A stretch of 64,000 nt of DNA from Calliopum simillimum (lineage: Eukaryota > Arthropoda > Insecta > Diptera > Lauxaniidae). This document shows, in pieces, positions 23,454 to 34,204 of this stretch. The stretch is taken from contig OX638370.1 in NCBI GenBank assembly GCA_951812925.1, positions 2,504,001-2,568,000 on the forward strand. Reading direction: 5' to 3'. Positions within the stretch are counted from its first letter, which is position 1, and each line of letters begins with the position of its first letter. A program made the translations under genes and the position numbers. Below the pieces are notes generated by a model, which ran no database searches, had not been told where the DNA came from, and saw nothing but the letters and a program-made list of their open reading frames with translations.

Positions 23454-25217
23454 CATATCGGAGTTCAAAGTTTGTCAATTATCAATTTTTACATGGCGGA
23501 GGTTCGGTGAGACCGCTTTTACTGGTATTTTTAATTTGATAATCGTCCTCAAATCAGTTTTAAAACTACTCAACTCCACCTTAAACTGAAAACCGGTAAA
23601 ATTTACCACATCTCTTATTTTAAGATGCACTGGTAAATTTTGTGAGTGAAGATAAAGTACGTTTTCCAATGGACGGCAACATATATGATCGCGCTGAAAC
23701 TTATTGGCATTGTTTTTTTTTTTTTTTTAATACGTTTCCACCGAAAGTTTATGAAGTGATTTAGAGCTGTTTCCAGATTTTTTGACATGATGAATGAGTT
23801 GAGTTACGGCTAGTTCACATCATAAATGTCCGGTGGAAACTACTATTAATCGATTTGATGACTTAACACGCTTGTATTTTATATTGCCCGAAACGCAATT
23901 TTTTTCTTTGCATTTCAATATTTTTTACAGGACTACCTTTGTGATACATGAAAAAGTAGCGAATTTTTTGTGATACCTTCGTTTTTTCTATCAAAAATTA
24001 TATGTATTTTTATAAAAACATTCAAAAACAAAAGCGAAATTTAGCACTCAAGCAAAGGAAAATTAAGCTAAAACTTTTTCTTTATTCGAAGTCATGTCTT
24101 ATTTTCATAGAATTTTTGAATTTGTCCTTTGGTTTTACAACGAGCACGGTATAATGGAATATTGCTTTATGCAATTCAACAAGATTAGAAATATTCATAA
24201 TCGAACACTTACTTTTCACTTCACTTTCTTCGAATGCACTAATTGTTTTGTTTGATAATATAATTTCTCAGTGCTTTTCCATTATATTTATCAAATTGTA
24301 TTTCTAAATTTATGATAATTCTTTATTTCTTTTTGAACGTTTGCTTTTCTTTTGTTTTGTGGAAATGCACTTTAATTTATTCTTTCAAATTAATTGTTTT
24401 CTTTTGAATATTTTTTTTTTTTTGTTATTCACGCCTCACTCTCAATTTCGTTCAATGCCTCTACATAGCGCATTTGCCGGTATTGGTTCTATTTCGCTAG
24501 ACATTCGGTTTCAAACTAAGCGCAGCTTCAAGATAAAACTATGAGATTTGAAAAAAAAAAAAACGACAAAACCATTTGTCAATTCGAACCCAGGCATTCA
24601 GCGCACACACATTAACTTGACGACGTCGTGTATGTGCCGCTTTTGTTGCGGATGATGCGCGGATAGTATGGTCGTCAAAGGTGCGTCACGTTATGGTCAT
24701 TGAGTTTTTGCATTTAGTTGTTCGTTATTGTCACTTACTTATCATTAAGATATATCTTTTGATATCAAGTATCAAGTGTAACAATAAACATTTTTTTGAC
24801 TCCTCAAAACACACTATTGAAATTGTGAAAAGCGTGAGGCGCTGATGCTTCAAATTTTTATATCATGCTACGATTATAATCGTACATATAGCGTTTTTAG
24901 TACTTAATTTATCAACTTGTTGAATTTAGCTTAAATGTTGATAAAAAAAACTCTTTGTCGTACATGAATGGAAATCTACTTAAGTTAATTGACTTTAATT
25001 ATAAAAGTGTGTAAATTTTCGAAGATGTGTATCAAAAATTTGTGCGGTGAGTGACTTACAAAAGAATTATATATTCAATGAATATTTACCATATAAATTT
25101 CTAGACCTCTTGATAAGAGCAGTGTATTCTTTATGAACTTTGACATGACAAAATAATATTCTGGTTTAAAAATGGACTGGATAATGGATAAATTATGCAA
25201 AATTATAAATATTTTTA
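23454..25217. other. Gene-free AT-rich DNA
   Basis: No supported gene. A tRNA-like B-box lies at 24581-24592 on the minus strand, with a GC-richer patch at 24600-24700. A minus-strand GTAAGTG near 24735 looks like a donor, but no leader or frame supports an exon. Confidence 0.35.
24551..24640 (-). repeat. tRNA-like B-box with T-run (SINE-type remnant)
   Basis: On the minus strand CCTGGGTTCGAATTG carries a B-box core (GGTTCGAAT) and is followed about 30 nt later by a T12 run, a polymerase III stop. The A-box is poor. Other B-box/T-run pairs occur in this window. Confidence 0.35.
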
Positions 25218-25757
25218 AGTAGGGTAAGGGAGAGAAATATGGACTACGTGGGTAATATGGACCACATGGATATTTTCCACTGCGTACGTAGGACTTCCCG
25301 TTATTCATATTTAAACGTTACGCCAATACATGAAGCGATTTCAGCGTTCGGTGAAGTCGCATGTTTCTGTAAAGTTGTTTTTTCTAAAAAAGAGTTTGGT
25401 GATAATTTTTTTCCAGTGAGTAAATTTCATTATTTCACTTTTAAGACATGGTGTTTTTAAATAAATGGTTAATTATATAAAGTCAGTGAATACCATTTAT
25501 AATTTATCAACACAAATTAGTTCATTGACCACAAGAGTTTTTGATAAAAAACCATTTGTTTCACCATCTCTTGGTGCGGGTAATATGGACCACCAAAGAA
25601 AAAAGCCTCAATAAACAAATGTATTTATCATTTTCTTTCGATGGAGAATCTAGTTGCAGTTTTCATGACGATTCGAATGGACATTATTTGTAATTTGTAA
25701 ACTACAAATGAAAAGAAGATGAAAAATGCTTATAATGTAATACCCTTTACTCAGAAG

Positions 25758-27080
25758 ACCGCCGCACAATGGGAGATTGTGGCCATAAATAGGTAAAATT
25801 TGAAAGTGCTATGGATTTAAAAATTTTTTAGGCCAAACGTCAGATAATACTAAGGGACGGAAAAAAAACTATAAAATTTTAAACTTTTCTTTTGCTTTAG
25901 TTGCACAGTGGGCTCAAAGTTGGACTTTAAATAGCCAAAATGCTCTATGGAAGTTTTTATATTAGAAAGTACTGGATAAACGCTCTAGTTAATTTGTTTT
26001 AAGCCAGATGCACTTAGAAAGAATTTTGTTTCTACTTTGTTAAAAATAATATATTTTTTTCTGCAAATTTTATGTGAATTATAGTTTTTCAATAAAATAT
26101 GTGGCCATGTATGCTTAATCGAAATGCAAAGTCCCTGCTGCCTTTTTTGAGAACTTTTTTTTATTCATATTGTAGCAAAATAAATTGACTTTTTTGGAAC
26201 GCAATTTTTAATTCATTTGCTTCGTAAAATGTCAAATAGCATTTTGGCAAAAAGAACAAGCACTTAGCTTTTAAAAAAATATTTGTTTGAGGTTTTATAT
26301 ATTATTATGGTGATTTTTCAAAAATTTAAGCTCAAAGTCGAGAAATTTTGAAAACTTTGACATTAAAAAAAAAAAAAAAATACAAACTCTGATTTTCATT
26401 ATTTTCCAATATAATATGTGGCCAAGTATGCTTAATCGAAATGCAAAATCCAGATGCCCTTCGCATATGTACTACACTTTGTCTATCTACGTCAAGCAGT
26501 TTCTAAGATATGATGAATCAGCATTCAGAGGGGCGTGGCACCGCCCACTTTTCTTGTGAGACTTGTTTGTTGTAATTGTCTTAGCATATGTACCCAATCA
26601 AATCTAATTGCGGCAAATATTGTCAGAGAAATAATGAATTTATTTTTTTGAGGGCGTGGCTTCGTCCATTTTTCCGGTAAACATTATTTATCCTGATTAT
26701 TTTTACATATTTACCAAATCTCATTTATCTGCGTCAAAGGGTTTCGGAGATATGATTAGTTGATTTTTTGGAGGGAGTCAATTAGGGACAAATACACAAG
26801 CAAACAAAATATAGTTTTTATAAAGTAGATTTTCGTTTATTTCGCATAACTTGAAAATTATAAAAGATACCTCAGAATTTTTAACATTTTTGAAATCAGC
26901 GGGGTCAACCCCACCTCAACTTGGTATGGGAGGTAGGCGTGTCCGTCGGCGGATTTTGTTCGTATTCACAGAATTTTAATTTTTTAATGTAAAAAACATC
27001 TGCACCAAATTTTATTAGCCTAGCTCTTTTATTACTATATATCGCCGTTCTATACAAACCCTCCCATTGTGCGCCGTGGC
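25758..27080. mobile_element. Nested TIR element (GCCGCACAATGGGAG ends)
   Basis: GACCGCCGCACAATGGGAG near 25758 is the inverse of CTCCCATTGTGCGCCGTGGC ending at 27080. The same end type (CGCACAGTGG) bounds 48071-48720. The interior holds repeated 'gtggccatgtatgcttaatcg' and 'gtggccaagtatgcttaatcg' (26100 and 26411) and two ~123-bp tandem units. The minus-strand frame at 26905-27189 is unrecognised. Confidence 0.55.
26440..26790 (+). repeat. ~123-bp tandem units with GGGCGTGGC boxes
   Basis: Two units start near GAGGGGCGTGGCACCGCCC (26528) and GAGGGCGTGGCTTCGTCC (26650). Each is followed by 'tacccaatcaaatct'/'taccaaatctcattt', TCTGCGTCAAAGGG-like text and 'gagatatgatga'. The same unit occurs at 61620-62475. 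Confidence 0.55.
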
Positions 27081-27406
27081 GAATTTTGGGTTGAATGTGT
27101 AATCTGACGTTCTTGGAGTCATGAAACATTTTTATATGCAACTTCTGTACCAAATAAACATGTGGGGCATTTTGGACTATATAGTCCATATAACACTACA
27201 CTTTTTTTTATCTTCATTTTGAGTATTTTCAGTTTTTTAATTTTTTTTCTTTATCCTGATGAGATATTTATCTTAAAGTGAATCAGAATAAAAGTGAATT
27301 GTTTGCTTTAATAAATGACATAAAATTAATTGTTTTGTTTTATGTTTTTTGACTTTTATTTAAAAAAGAAAGATTGGTGGTCCATATTTCCCTCCCTTAC
27401 CCTACT

Positions 27407-29039
27407 TATAACTTTTCGTAAAAAATTTAATTTTTACTCAGAAAACTTCAAAATCATATCATGAACTAGAAGTTTAATGCTTTTATTCTCTAGATTCTTA
27501 ATTTTTTGTTGTCAACTGAGATTTTAATGATAAATATATTCTAACATTCTTTTCACTTTCAGTCTACTCAAAATGCTATTAATTTTGATAAAATTGATTT
27601 AAATTTTTAAAAATTATTTGCAAGTAGGTCAATAAATTTTTAACGAATGCCAATTCGATTAATTAACAACAACAAAATACACAGAAATTAATTCAATACA
27701 TTTTTGTTTCGGAAGTCAAGTTGTTTTTGGTTTTACAGCTAAGAAAACGTGTTTTTTCTAAATTTATTTTTGAATAAACCATTCAATTACTGATGCGGCA
27801 TATTTGTCGTCACCGTTTTATAGCAGTTAATGTTAACTTTCGGTATTTACATCTTTGACTTCGTTTGGTTTTATTTGTTTATTAATTTCCATGAGATGAC
27901 CTTCAAAAACGTTTTACCATATGATTTTTTGCATTTAATTATAACTGGTAGATGATTTTGTTTTATATCTATTAACATACTTATGTCTGAAGCCATATTG
28001 ATGATTTTTTTTCTTTAGAATAAACGTGAATTTATGCATTATATAAGAATATTATTTTAAATAAAATCATAATAAGTCTATGGTATCTTTTTTTTGCAAA
28101 AATGTTTGTTAAAAATTTAGAACTTTTTTATTTTTTTTTTTTTTCTGTCATCATATAATTTCACTAAACATTGAACTTTTGCTATTTTAGCCAATTAGTG
28201 AGTTGCTAATTTGAGCCACCGGCTATCGAATGTTAATGGAATAATCAAATTTTTCGCAGCTAATTTAAATCAGTTGTCAACCTGCTAAACAGAAATGATT
28301 AGCGCTTATTTAAATTAAGTAATTTGCGCTCTTCTTTTTTTATTCTTTAAGAAGCCCTTATATTAAGTAATTAATGATCAATAGTCGTTAATGCAGCAAA
28401 AAGCATCAAGCATGCTGCATGCCACAAATTTTGTTTGGAAACTTCATTAAAATATAAGCATTGATTGCGGATATGTGCTAAAGTCACGATAATTTGGAAA
28501 ATTTATAAAATTTAAATTTATAATAAGTAGGTACTTAGGTACTTTTTTAAGTTAAAGGTTTTACAAAAAGTCACACAGCTTAAGCTTTTTAATCATATGT
28601 TGCTTATTAGTATTTCACGATACCCATTGTTTTGTTTGAGTTTTTGAGTAATTGCTTTGTTTAGTAGTATTTTAAAAATTTGTTATTTTATCAATGAACA
28701 AATTCATCTTTGGGATTTTTATTTTCTCAAGGGTGCCTAAAGCATTTTCTTTTAATAATAGCGTTTAAAGTATGGTGTCAATAACAAGTATGTTAATTTT
28801 AAATTATTTATACATACAATAATTTTATAGATCATAAAAAAAGTTCACATACTTCAATCAATTGCACATATAGCAAATTTCACTGACAGATATAAATAGG
28901 GATTTAATTAGAGTTTTCTCAAATCAAAAATTCAAAAAAAACATTGAGTAAATTGTCGTTTGAGGGCTAAGCGACTTATAAATGAATTCACAGAAAATGT
29001 ACATGAAAATTTTTCATGTGTATAATAGAAATGTACAGG
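27407..29039. other. Gene-free AT-rich DNA
   Basis: No coding or RNA gene recognised; probably intronic or intergenic. Long T-runs at 28130-28145. Confidence 0.4.
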
Positions 29040-29261
29040 GTATATCGCATTAGTTTACGAAGCTTCTGGGAGGTGGTCTAGGCTATCAAAAAATTGAACC
29101 CTGATTTTCTGACTTGTTTTAGAAAAAAATTTTCTTCGGTCACCCTAGCATTTTAGAGAAAACTTTTTCTGCAAAACTAATTTGGTTTACAGGGTTTAAA
29201 AGGATCTTTAAAGATGATATTTTTATTTTTTGACTTTGATGGCCATTTAAGTATGAAAGAA
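29040..29261 (+). repeat. Partial copy of the mag host repeat
   Basis: The text 'gaagcttctgggaggtggtc', 'aattttcttcggtcacccta', 'ttaaaaggat' and 'ggccatttaagtatgaaa' follows the same order as the inverse of 41220-41570, and its start matches 34793-34830. An INE-1 copy adjoins its end. Confidence 0.65.
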
Positions 29262-30030
29262 GTAAGGGTGTAACCTTTGGCCTGGCCAAACATTAAATAC
29301 CCAACACTGCAGTATTTAAAAATTTTGCTTATATGAGAGATGCTACGCCCTCTTGTCCGAGTTCACCCAGTTTTTTCTCAGAGCTTACATTTATAGTTCT
29401 TGGTGTCTGAGTGAAATTTGATTGGATTATCTCAAAAAACTATTGCCACGCCCTTTTGTCCGATTACACTCAGATATAGCACAAAGCTTGCATTTATAGT
29501 TTTAAGTGACTGAGTAGAATCTAGTTCGATTATCTCAAAAATCGATTTCAGTATAGCGTTTTGAAGCTGAAGTTTTTGCTTATATGGGAAGTGCCACGCC
29601 CTCTTGCCCGAGTTCGTCTAGTTTAAGTTCAGAGCGTGCACTTATAGTCCTCAGTATTTGAGTGAAATTTAGTACATATAAAACAGAAAAGAGAGGTGCC
29701 ACGCCCTCTTGTTCAAGCTTGTTTGGTAAGATTATCTCATAAAACGTTTTCAGTATAGCATTTTAAAACTTTTGCGTATATGGGTGTATGGTGCGTATAT
29801 AGGTGTCCTTAGTATTTATGTATATTTTGGTTGCATTCATTGAATTATCTCGCTCAGTTTTCCCAGAATATGTATTTTCACGCACACCCAGCCAGCAAGC
29901 CAGCCAGCCATCCAGACAGACGGACATGGCTATATCGACTCAGGGGGTGATGCTGATCAAGAATATATACACTTTTCTATGTCTGCCACGCCTACTTCTT
30001 TGCGTTACAAACGGAAGGACAAAGTGAATA
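29262..30030 (-). mobile_element. INE-1/DINE-1-like element, copy 3
   Basis: Minus orientation. The 3' end is at 29262 with the hairpin GGCCAGGCCAAAGG and CCCTTAC. Four CCACGCCCTCT-type marks lie at about 29342, 29444, 29592 and 29695. Then come CAGCCAGCCAGCC at 29895 and 'ctttgtccttccgtttgtaa' on the minus strand near 30020. The 5' end is lost in a GTATGTATGTATGTA run that adjoins an RTE fragment. Confidence 0.8.
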
Positions 30031-30039
30031 TGTATGTAT

Positions 30040-30667
30040 GTATGTATTCTCCTTTAACTCCTAGGAGGAGCATAGGGCCAATATGAAATCTCTCCATTTG
30101 TCACGATCCCTTGCGATGACTTTGATCTCTTGCCACGACTTTCCTGATTCTTAGATTTCCTTTTCCAGCGACCTCTTCCAGTTGGTTTTGGGTCTACCAC
30201 GTCCTCTACATCCTTGTGGAAGTAGAGCCTGGCGACAAACTTCGCTGTGTGGTTTCCGGAGAGTGTGACCAATCCATCTCCATTTGCGCAGCTTGACCTC
30301 GATTGCTATAGCCCTCTGATTGCATTTTTGATGTAGCTCGGCATTTGATATAGTGCAAGGCCACCAAACCTTTAGTATTCGCCTTAAGCATTTGTTGACG
30401 AATACTTGCAGCTTGTTCGTTAGTTGTTCAGTAACAAGCCACGTTTCGCACCCATATAACAAAACCGATTTCACATTCGAATCAAAAATGCGCACTCTCG
30501 TTTTAGTGGATATAACGGAAGAAGACCATATTTTGTTCAGTTGAGCAACCGCGCCTTTTGCTTTTGCTATTCTTGAGTTGATATCCTCTTTTGCTCCACC
30601 ATCCATGGAGATAATGCTGCCTAAATACGTGAAGCTATCGACGTTTCCGATGTCATCACTGCCAGCT
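30040..30667 (-). pseudogene. 5'-truncated RTE-like non-LTR retrotransposon, copy B
   Basis: Only the C-terminal ~150 residues survive: MDGGAKEDINSRIAKAKGA, SVLLYGCETWLVTEQLTNKL, LRRILKVWWPC, IGHTLRKPH. One frame runs to 30151, then shifts to the one ending at 30054. The 3' end CTCCTAGGAGTTAAAGGAGA is followed by an ACAT-type tail. The stretch compared with copy A at 18197-18890 is about 94% identical by eye. Confidence 0.8.
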
Positions 30668-31068
30668 TTATCTATATGATTATCTTATTTGTATATAAGC
30701 GTTTTAATTAAATACACAGAAGCTAAAGGTTTACACTTTTACTTAGCAAATAAACTTAAAAACTGATGCAATCGACTGCATCTAACATACAATAATTTAT
30801 TAACTGACAATAACAACATATTTTATTTGGTTAATCAAACATAATGAAATTGATATCAAAATGCTTGTTTCTTACCACAATTGGAGTGAAAATTATTGTC
30901 AATTTGAAACTTAATACCAATTGTCTATGCATAGTGTTAACACTTATATGTTTAAACATTTTTTTAGTTTCAAATTATAAGTCCCATAGCTCAATGTTAT
31001 TTATAACATAAATACCTACAAAAATACCTACTGGATACAGTACATATACTTATATGAGCACCGCATGC
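30668..31068. other. Gene-free AT-rich DNA
   Basis: Nothing recognised. Confidence 0.4.
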
Positions 31069-31346
31069 TGAGAAAATAGTTTTGTAAAAGAAGAATGAAG
31101 ATACAACCATTGCAACCATGTGGCAATGATTATAAAAATAGTCCTTGAGAATAGAGTAATGTGTTAACCCAGTATGCCAAACAGTTCATATCTCCGTTTT
31201 TTTATCCGTTAGCGGAGATATGAACCGTTTGGCACAATGGGTTAACACATTACTCTATTCTCAATACAAGGACTATTTTTATAATCATTGCCACATGGTT
31301 GTAATGTTTGCATCTTCATTCTTCTTTTACAAAATTATTTTCTCAT
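31069..31346. repeat. 278-bp near-perfect palindrome
   Basis: The left arm (31069-31196) and right arm (31213-31346) are inverse copies with few differences; the 16-bp loop is TTTTTTTATCCGTTAG. The inner part (CCAGTATGCCAAACAGTTC, ATATCTCCG) is the same terminal repeat as the MITE at 52928-53089. Here inverse identity continues another ~90 bp on each side, through 'gtaatgtgttaa', 'gattataaaaatag' and 'gtaaaagaagaatgaagat'. Confidence 0.85.
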
Positions 31347-31371
31347 ACCTCACACTGGTATGATTAGATTT

Positions 31372-31939
31372 CTTACACGGAAAAAACTAAACCGTAAAAG
31401 TTCATTGAAAATCCCAGTTATTTTTACTGCTTTTTTCAGTAACTGTGCGCCCGTAAAGAAAAACCGTATTTTTTACTGACTACACACATTAAATTTTTTA
31501 AAAAATATAAAAATAAAAATAAAATTTATGTTGATTGGTGTCGAACTTAAGACCTTTGTGTTTCTAGGCGACGCTCTAACCACTGAGCTACTCTAGCACT
31601 TTCATTTCTATATTTCGATATTTTATTTAAATTATATTTCAATAAAATTTTTTACAATCTCAACCAGTAATAATTGAAATGTATTCTAATCAAATATTGC
31701 AGGGCCCACTAGCATTTTTTCATGCGACAAATATTTACTTCTATATTCAATAGTTTTCACTGTTTGTATCTGTACTTTTTAAAGTTCAAGCCGTATATTT
31801 CACTATCGTGCAATTACTTTTTCATGAGAATTCAGTAAAGTAATTGAATTACTGGATTAAACCGTAATTTTTTACGAGATTATTATTACTTTGTGCTATT
31901 TGGAAAACAATTTCTACGGATCATTTTTTTGTGTGTAAG
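31372..31939. repeat. TIR element (CTTACACGGAAAAAA ends) carrying a tRNA-like head
   Basis: CTTACACGGAAAAAACTAAA at 31372 is the inverse of the segment ending 'tttttttgtgtgtaag' at 31939, with CCGTA shared further in. A tRNA-like box pair lies inside on the minus strand at 31545-31603. The ACACGGA(G)AAAAA end and tRNA-like core resemble family X in layout. Confidence 0.5.
31545..31603 (-). repeat. tRNA-derived head (SINE-like), decayed
   Basis: On the minus strand AGAGTAGCTCAGTGGTTAGA gives a perfect A-box (TAGCTCAGTGG), and AAGTTCGACACC a matching B-box about 30 nt later, at tRNA-like spacing. The anticodon stem does not pair, so this is not a working tRNA gene; the loop text TAGAAAC is Phe-like. 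Confidence 0.5.
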
Positions 31940-32109
31940 AGAGATTTAATTAAAGAAAAACCTTACTTTTGTCCGAGTAAAAATATGCTTTACAAGTGGC
32001 ATAACCTCTCTAAGCAAGGCGGAGACTCTTTTAAAGACGAACCACGTCCAGGACGGCCAATCGAGGCGATCACATTCAAAAAGTTGAAAAATTAATATTA
32101 GAGATAACC

Positions 32110-32275
32110 AAGTTTTTGGATAAAGGGGTCTAAAAGACCCATAGAAATGCGATATAATGGGTTTATATGTTCCAGAAGGTTAACATAAAATCAAGCAAGG
32201 AACAATTTTCTGGAACATCTTAACCCCTTTTATCACGTTTGTATAGCTCTTTTTGACCCCTTTATCTAAAAACTT
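32110..32275. repeat. Hairpin element inside the mariner relic
   Basis: AAGTTTTTGGATAAAGGGGTC at 32110 pairs inversely with GACCCCTTTATCTAAAAACTT ending at 32275, except for one mismatch. The right side and beyond (to ~32340) match a diverged copy at 47400-47590 ('tttttgacccctttttcgaa', 'tgggttaatgtgttccacaa'). Confidence 0.6.
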
Positions 32276-32410
32276 GAGTGTAATGGGTTAAAATATTCCA
32301 CAAAAAAGTTCTATGAAAAATTTTGTTAAGCTTCACTAAAAAAAAATGCCGTCCAGACGGTGTATAGTAGCGCACGCGCACCACCAACTCATTATAAAGA
32401 CAACATTATA

Positions 32411-32681
32411 GGTGCCATGACATAATCCCCACGGACATAATCCCCATTCACGATATGGGGATTATGTCCGCAAGTTATTCGGACATAACCCCCATTTTTT
32501 CAATGGGGATTATGTCCGCAAGTGTTTCGGACATAATCCCCAGGAAAAAACGGACATAGTCCCCATAACGAAATTTGTTATTGACAACAGAAGCAGCTCA
32601 GGATTTACAGCTCCCAAAAATTCCAATACCGTTTCCGCGGCGAAATGGGGATTATGTCCGTTGGGATTATGTCCGGTAACC
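32411..32681. mobile_element. Mutator-type (MULE) MITE, copy 2
   Basis: 271 bp with ends GGTGCCATGACATAATCCCC and the inverse of GGTTACCGGACATAATCCCA, the same as copy 1 at 9258. It is flanked by an exact 9-bp duplication, AACATTATA (32402-32410, 32682-32690). It has about nine GGACATAATCCCCA words in both orientations. Compared with copy 1 it lacks most of the GC-rich middle but keeps 'agcagctcaggattta' and 'ctcccaaaaat'. Confidence 0.88.
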
Positions 32682-33499
32682 AACATTATACAAATTCAAA
32701 AGCTCATAACTTGATAACCATAAAACATAACAAAATTCTGATGGCCGAAAAATAATTATAAAATTTCCTTAAAAAAAAAAATATTTCAAAAAAAATAAAA
32801 AGCCCCAAAAAAGTTTTTTTTCGGCCAAAAATAAATTTTTTTTTTTTTTTTTTGTGTGGTTTTTTGCAAAAGTTCATACTTTTCTACAGAAACCCTGAAA
32901 ATTTCATTAAAATTGGTTATAAAACCGAGGAGCTATGAATTTTCAAATATGTGAGCATCCAAAGGTTGGATCGAACTTCCTATGGCCGCCATCTTGGAAA
33001 TTTTTGGTATTTCGAAATATCATTTTACCACAGTTGTATGTGTGTCAAATACTCACTTTTCACCAATTTTCATAAAAATCGAAGATGTCATGTCGAATCT
33101 GGGTCGGTTTCGCAAAGAAAGACTCATTAATTAAATTAATTGAAAGATACCCGGCTAAAGCAGGCAGAGCTCACAAAAATATTTGGAGTATCAGATACAA
33201 GTATTTTTAAAATTCTTTACGATGACTTTGGTATGACTAAAGTCAGCGCAAGATGGGTGCCGAGAATGCTCACAAAATTTCTTAACCAAATTTTCGTATG
33301 GTATGTAAAATTTTCTTGTTATATAACTTGTTTTTATGCGACACACATAATTTAATCAAAATAAAATATTGCAATACCAACCTTTCTTCCAAAAACTGTG
33401 TGAACTTTTTTCGTATTCAATTAAAAATTTGCATGCAACGTTGCAACACTGGTAAAAAATTTTTTTCGGTGCACTTTTACTACAAGAACTTTCACTACT

Positions 33500-34171
33500 A
33501 AAATGAAATTGCGCTGCTTCGTCGTCTGTGGCACTTTTATTTTTCTCTTAAACACCTTGATATTGACGAATCTCACTCAATGTCCAATAATATCGTCAGT
33601 AATATTGTTAGTTTTCTTTTGCACAAATTATTGAACATAAAATAAATTTCCAATTTTCCAAAATTTAATTTTAAATTTTGATTTAAAATTTGTTGTTGGT
33701 TGATTTTGCGCTGAATCGACGAAGCCTGATAATTCCCGTATTTTAGCTGTTGCTCTCCTCTCATAACTTTACCCATCCAGACTCAGATAATCCAGAATTT
33801 TTATATGAAAACAAAAAGAAAAGTTCTCAAATCGTTTTTCTCGTTTCACTACTTTTTTTCGCACACTCCGTGTTATTTATTTTTATTTATTTTCGATTTT
33901 TTAGCTTTTTTTTATTTTTAGCTAAACTTCAGACATAATTGCGTCAATGGAATATTTTGTGTTTTTGGAAAATTTTTGGCAAGACATTAAGAATAAGATA
34001 ATTTTTGAAAATTATTTTTTTTTTTATTATTTTTCGCTTGAATTGATTTTTTTTTTTTGCAGATGAACAAATCTATTTTTGTTCTTTTTGTCGCGTTTGT
34101 CCTTTTGGGTTGTCTAGCTCAAAGAGTGTTCTGTTGGTTGTTGTTAGCGTGCGGTTTGTGTCTCATAGACT
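33500..34171 (-). other. Inferred 5' noncoding exon, candidate first exon of the SLC45-type gene
   Basis: Downstream of the initiator at 34171 (minus) the sequence is a typical fly leader: AACAACAACCAACAGAAC, GAACAAAAATAG, AAAAATAAATAAC and so on. Possible donors are GGATGG|GTAAAG (GT near 33771) and CAAG|GTGTTT (near 33559); neither is strong, so the 3' edge given here is arbitrary. A 67-codon frame starts at 33776 (minus) and would be upstream of the main start. The next minus-strand acceptor with a known coding sequence is at 15443, making this a reasonable but unproven first exon. Confidence 0.4.
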
Positions 34172-34204
34172 GAATTCTATCGGTCTATAGAGCGTACTTT
34201 TATA
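34168..34204 (-). promoter_or_regulatory. Core promoter: TATAAAAG + TTCAGTC initiator
   Basis: On the minus strand TATAAAAG (34204-34197) is followed by ATTCAGTCT with TCAGTC at 34173-34168; the start-site A is 34171, about 33 bp from the first T of the TATA box. Both elements match fly consensus almost perfectly and at the right spacing. GAGAGC and GAGAGCTC words lie upstream. Confidence 0.65.

Larger units (their letters stand above)
25218..27406. mobile_element. 2.2-kb TIR DNA transposon relic (AGTAGGGTAAGGG ends)
   Basis: The 31-bp ends AGTAGGGTAAGGGAGAGAAA (then TATGGACTACG) are inverse copies with three mismatches, and TA sits outside both ends (25216-25217, 27407-27408), which fits a TA duplication. 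Internal copies of GGTAATATGGACC occur at 25250 and 25580. A separate element (25758-27080) fills most of its interior. No transposase frame is detectable. A shorter relative with similar ends lies at 45852-46724. Confidence 0.7.
31985..33285 (+). pseudogene. mariner-family transposase relic split by a ~1-kb insertion
   Basis: The N-terminal part (31985-32110) reads YKWHNLSKQGGDSFKDEPRP then GRP, the mariner HTH linker, with a frameshift before KLIL. The second part (33143-33285) reads LKDTRLKQAELTKIFG, SDTSIFKILYDDFGM and KVSARWVPRMLT, the diagnostic mariner 'KVSARWVPRxLT' block. The two parts join at KLIL, and the DNA between (about 32097-33125) holds a hairpin element, the Mutator-type MITE and unknown DNA. 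The catalytic D-D-D region is absent. Confidence 0.8.

Noticed and set aside
25218..27406. Transposase gene within the 2.2-kb TIR element
   Set aside because: No frame longer than ~95 codons and no DDE-type motif; the interior is mostly a second noncoding element.
31545..31603. Working tRNA gene on the minus strand
   Set aside because: A and B boxes are good but the anticodon and acceptor stems do not pair; a SINE-type remnant fits better.
34063..34173. A 36-codon plus-strand frame after a T-run and CAG that looks like a signal peptide (MNKSIFVLFVAFVLLG)
   Set aside because: It lies exactly antisense to the minus-strand leader that follows the TATA/TCAGTC promoter; the hydrophobic run is the complement of an A-rich 5' UTR.
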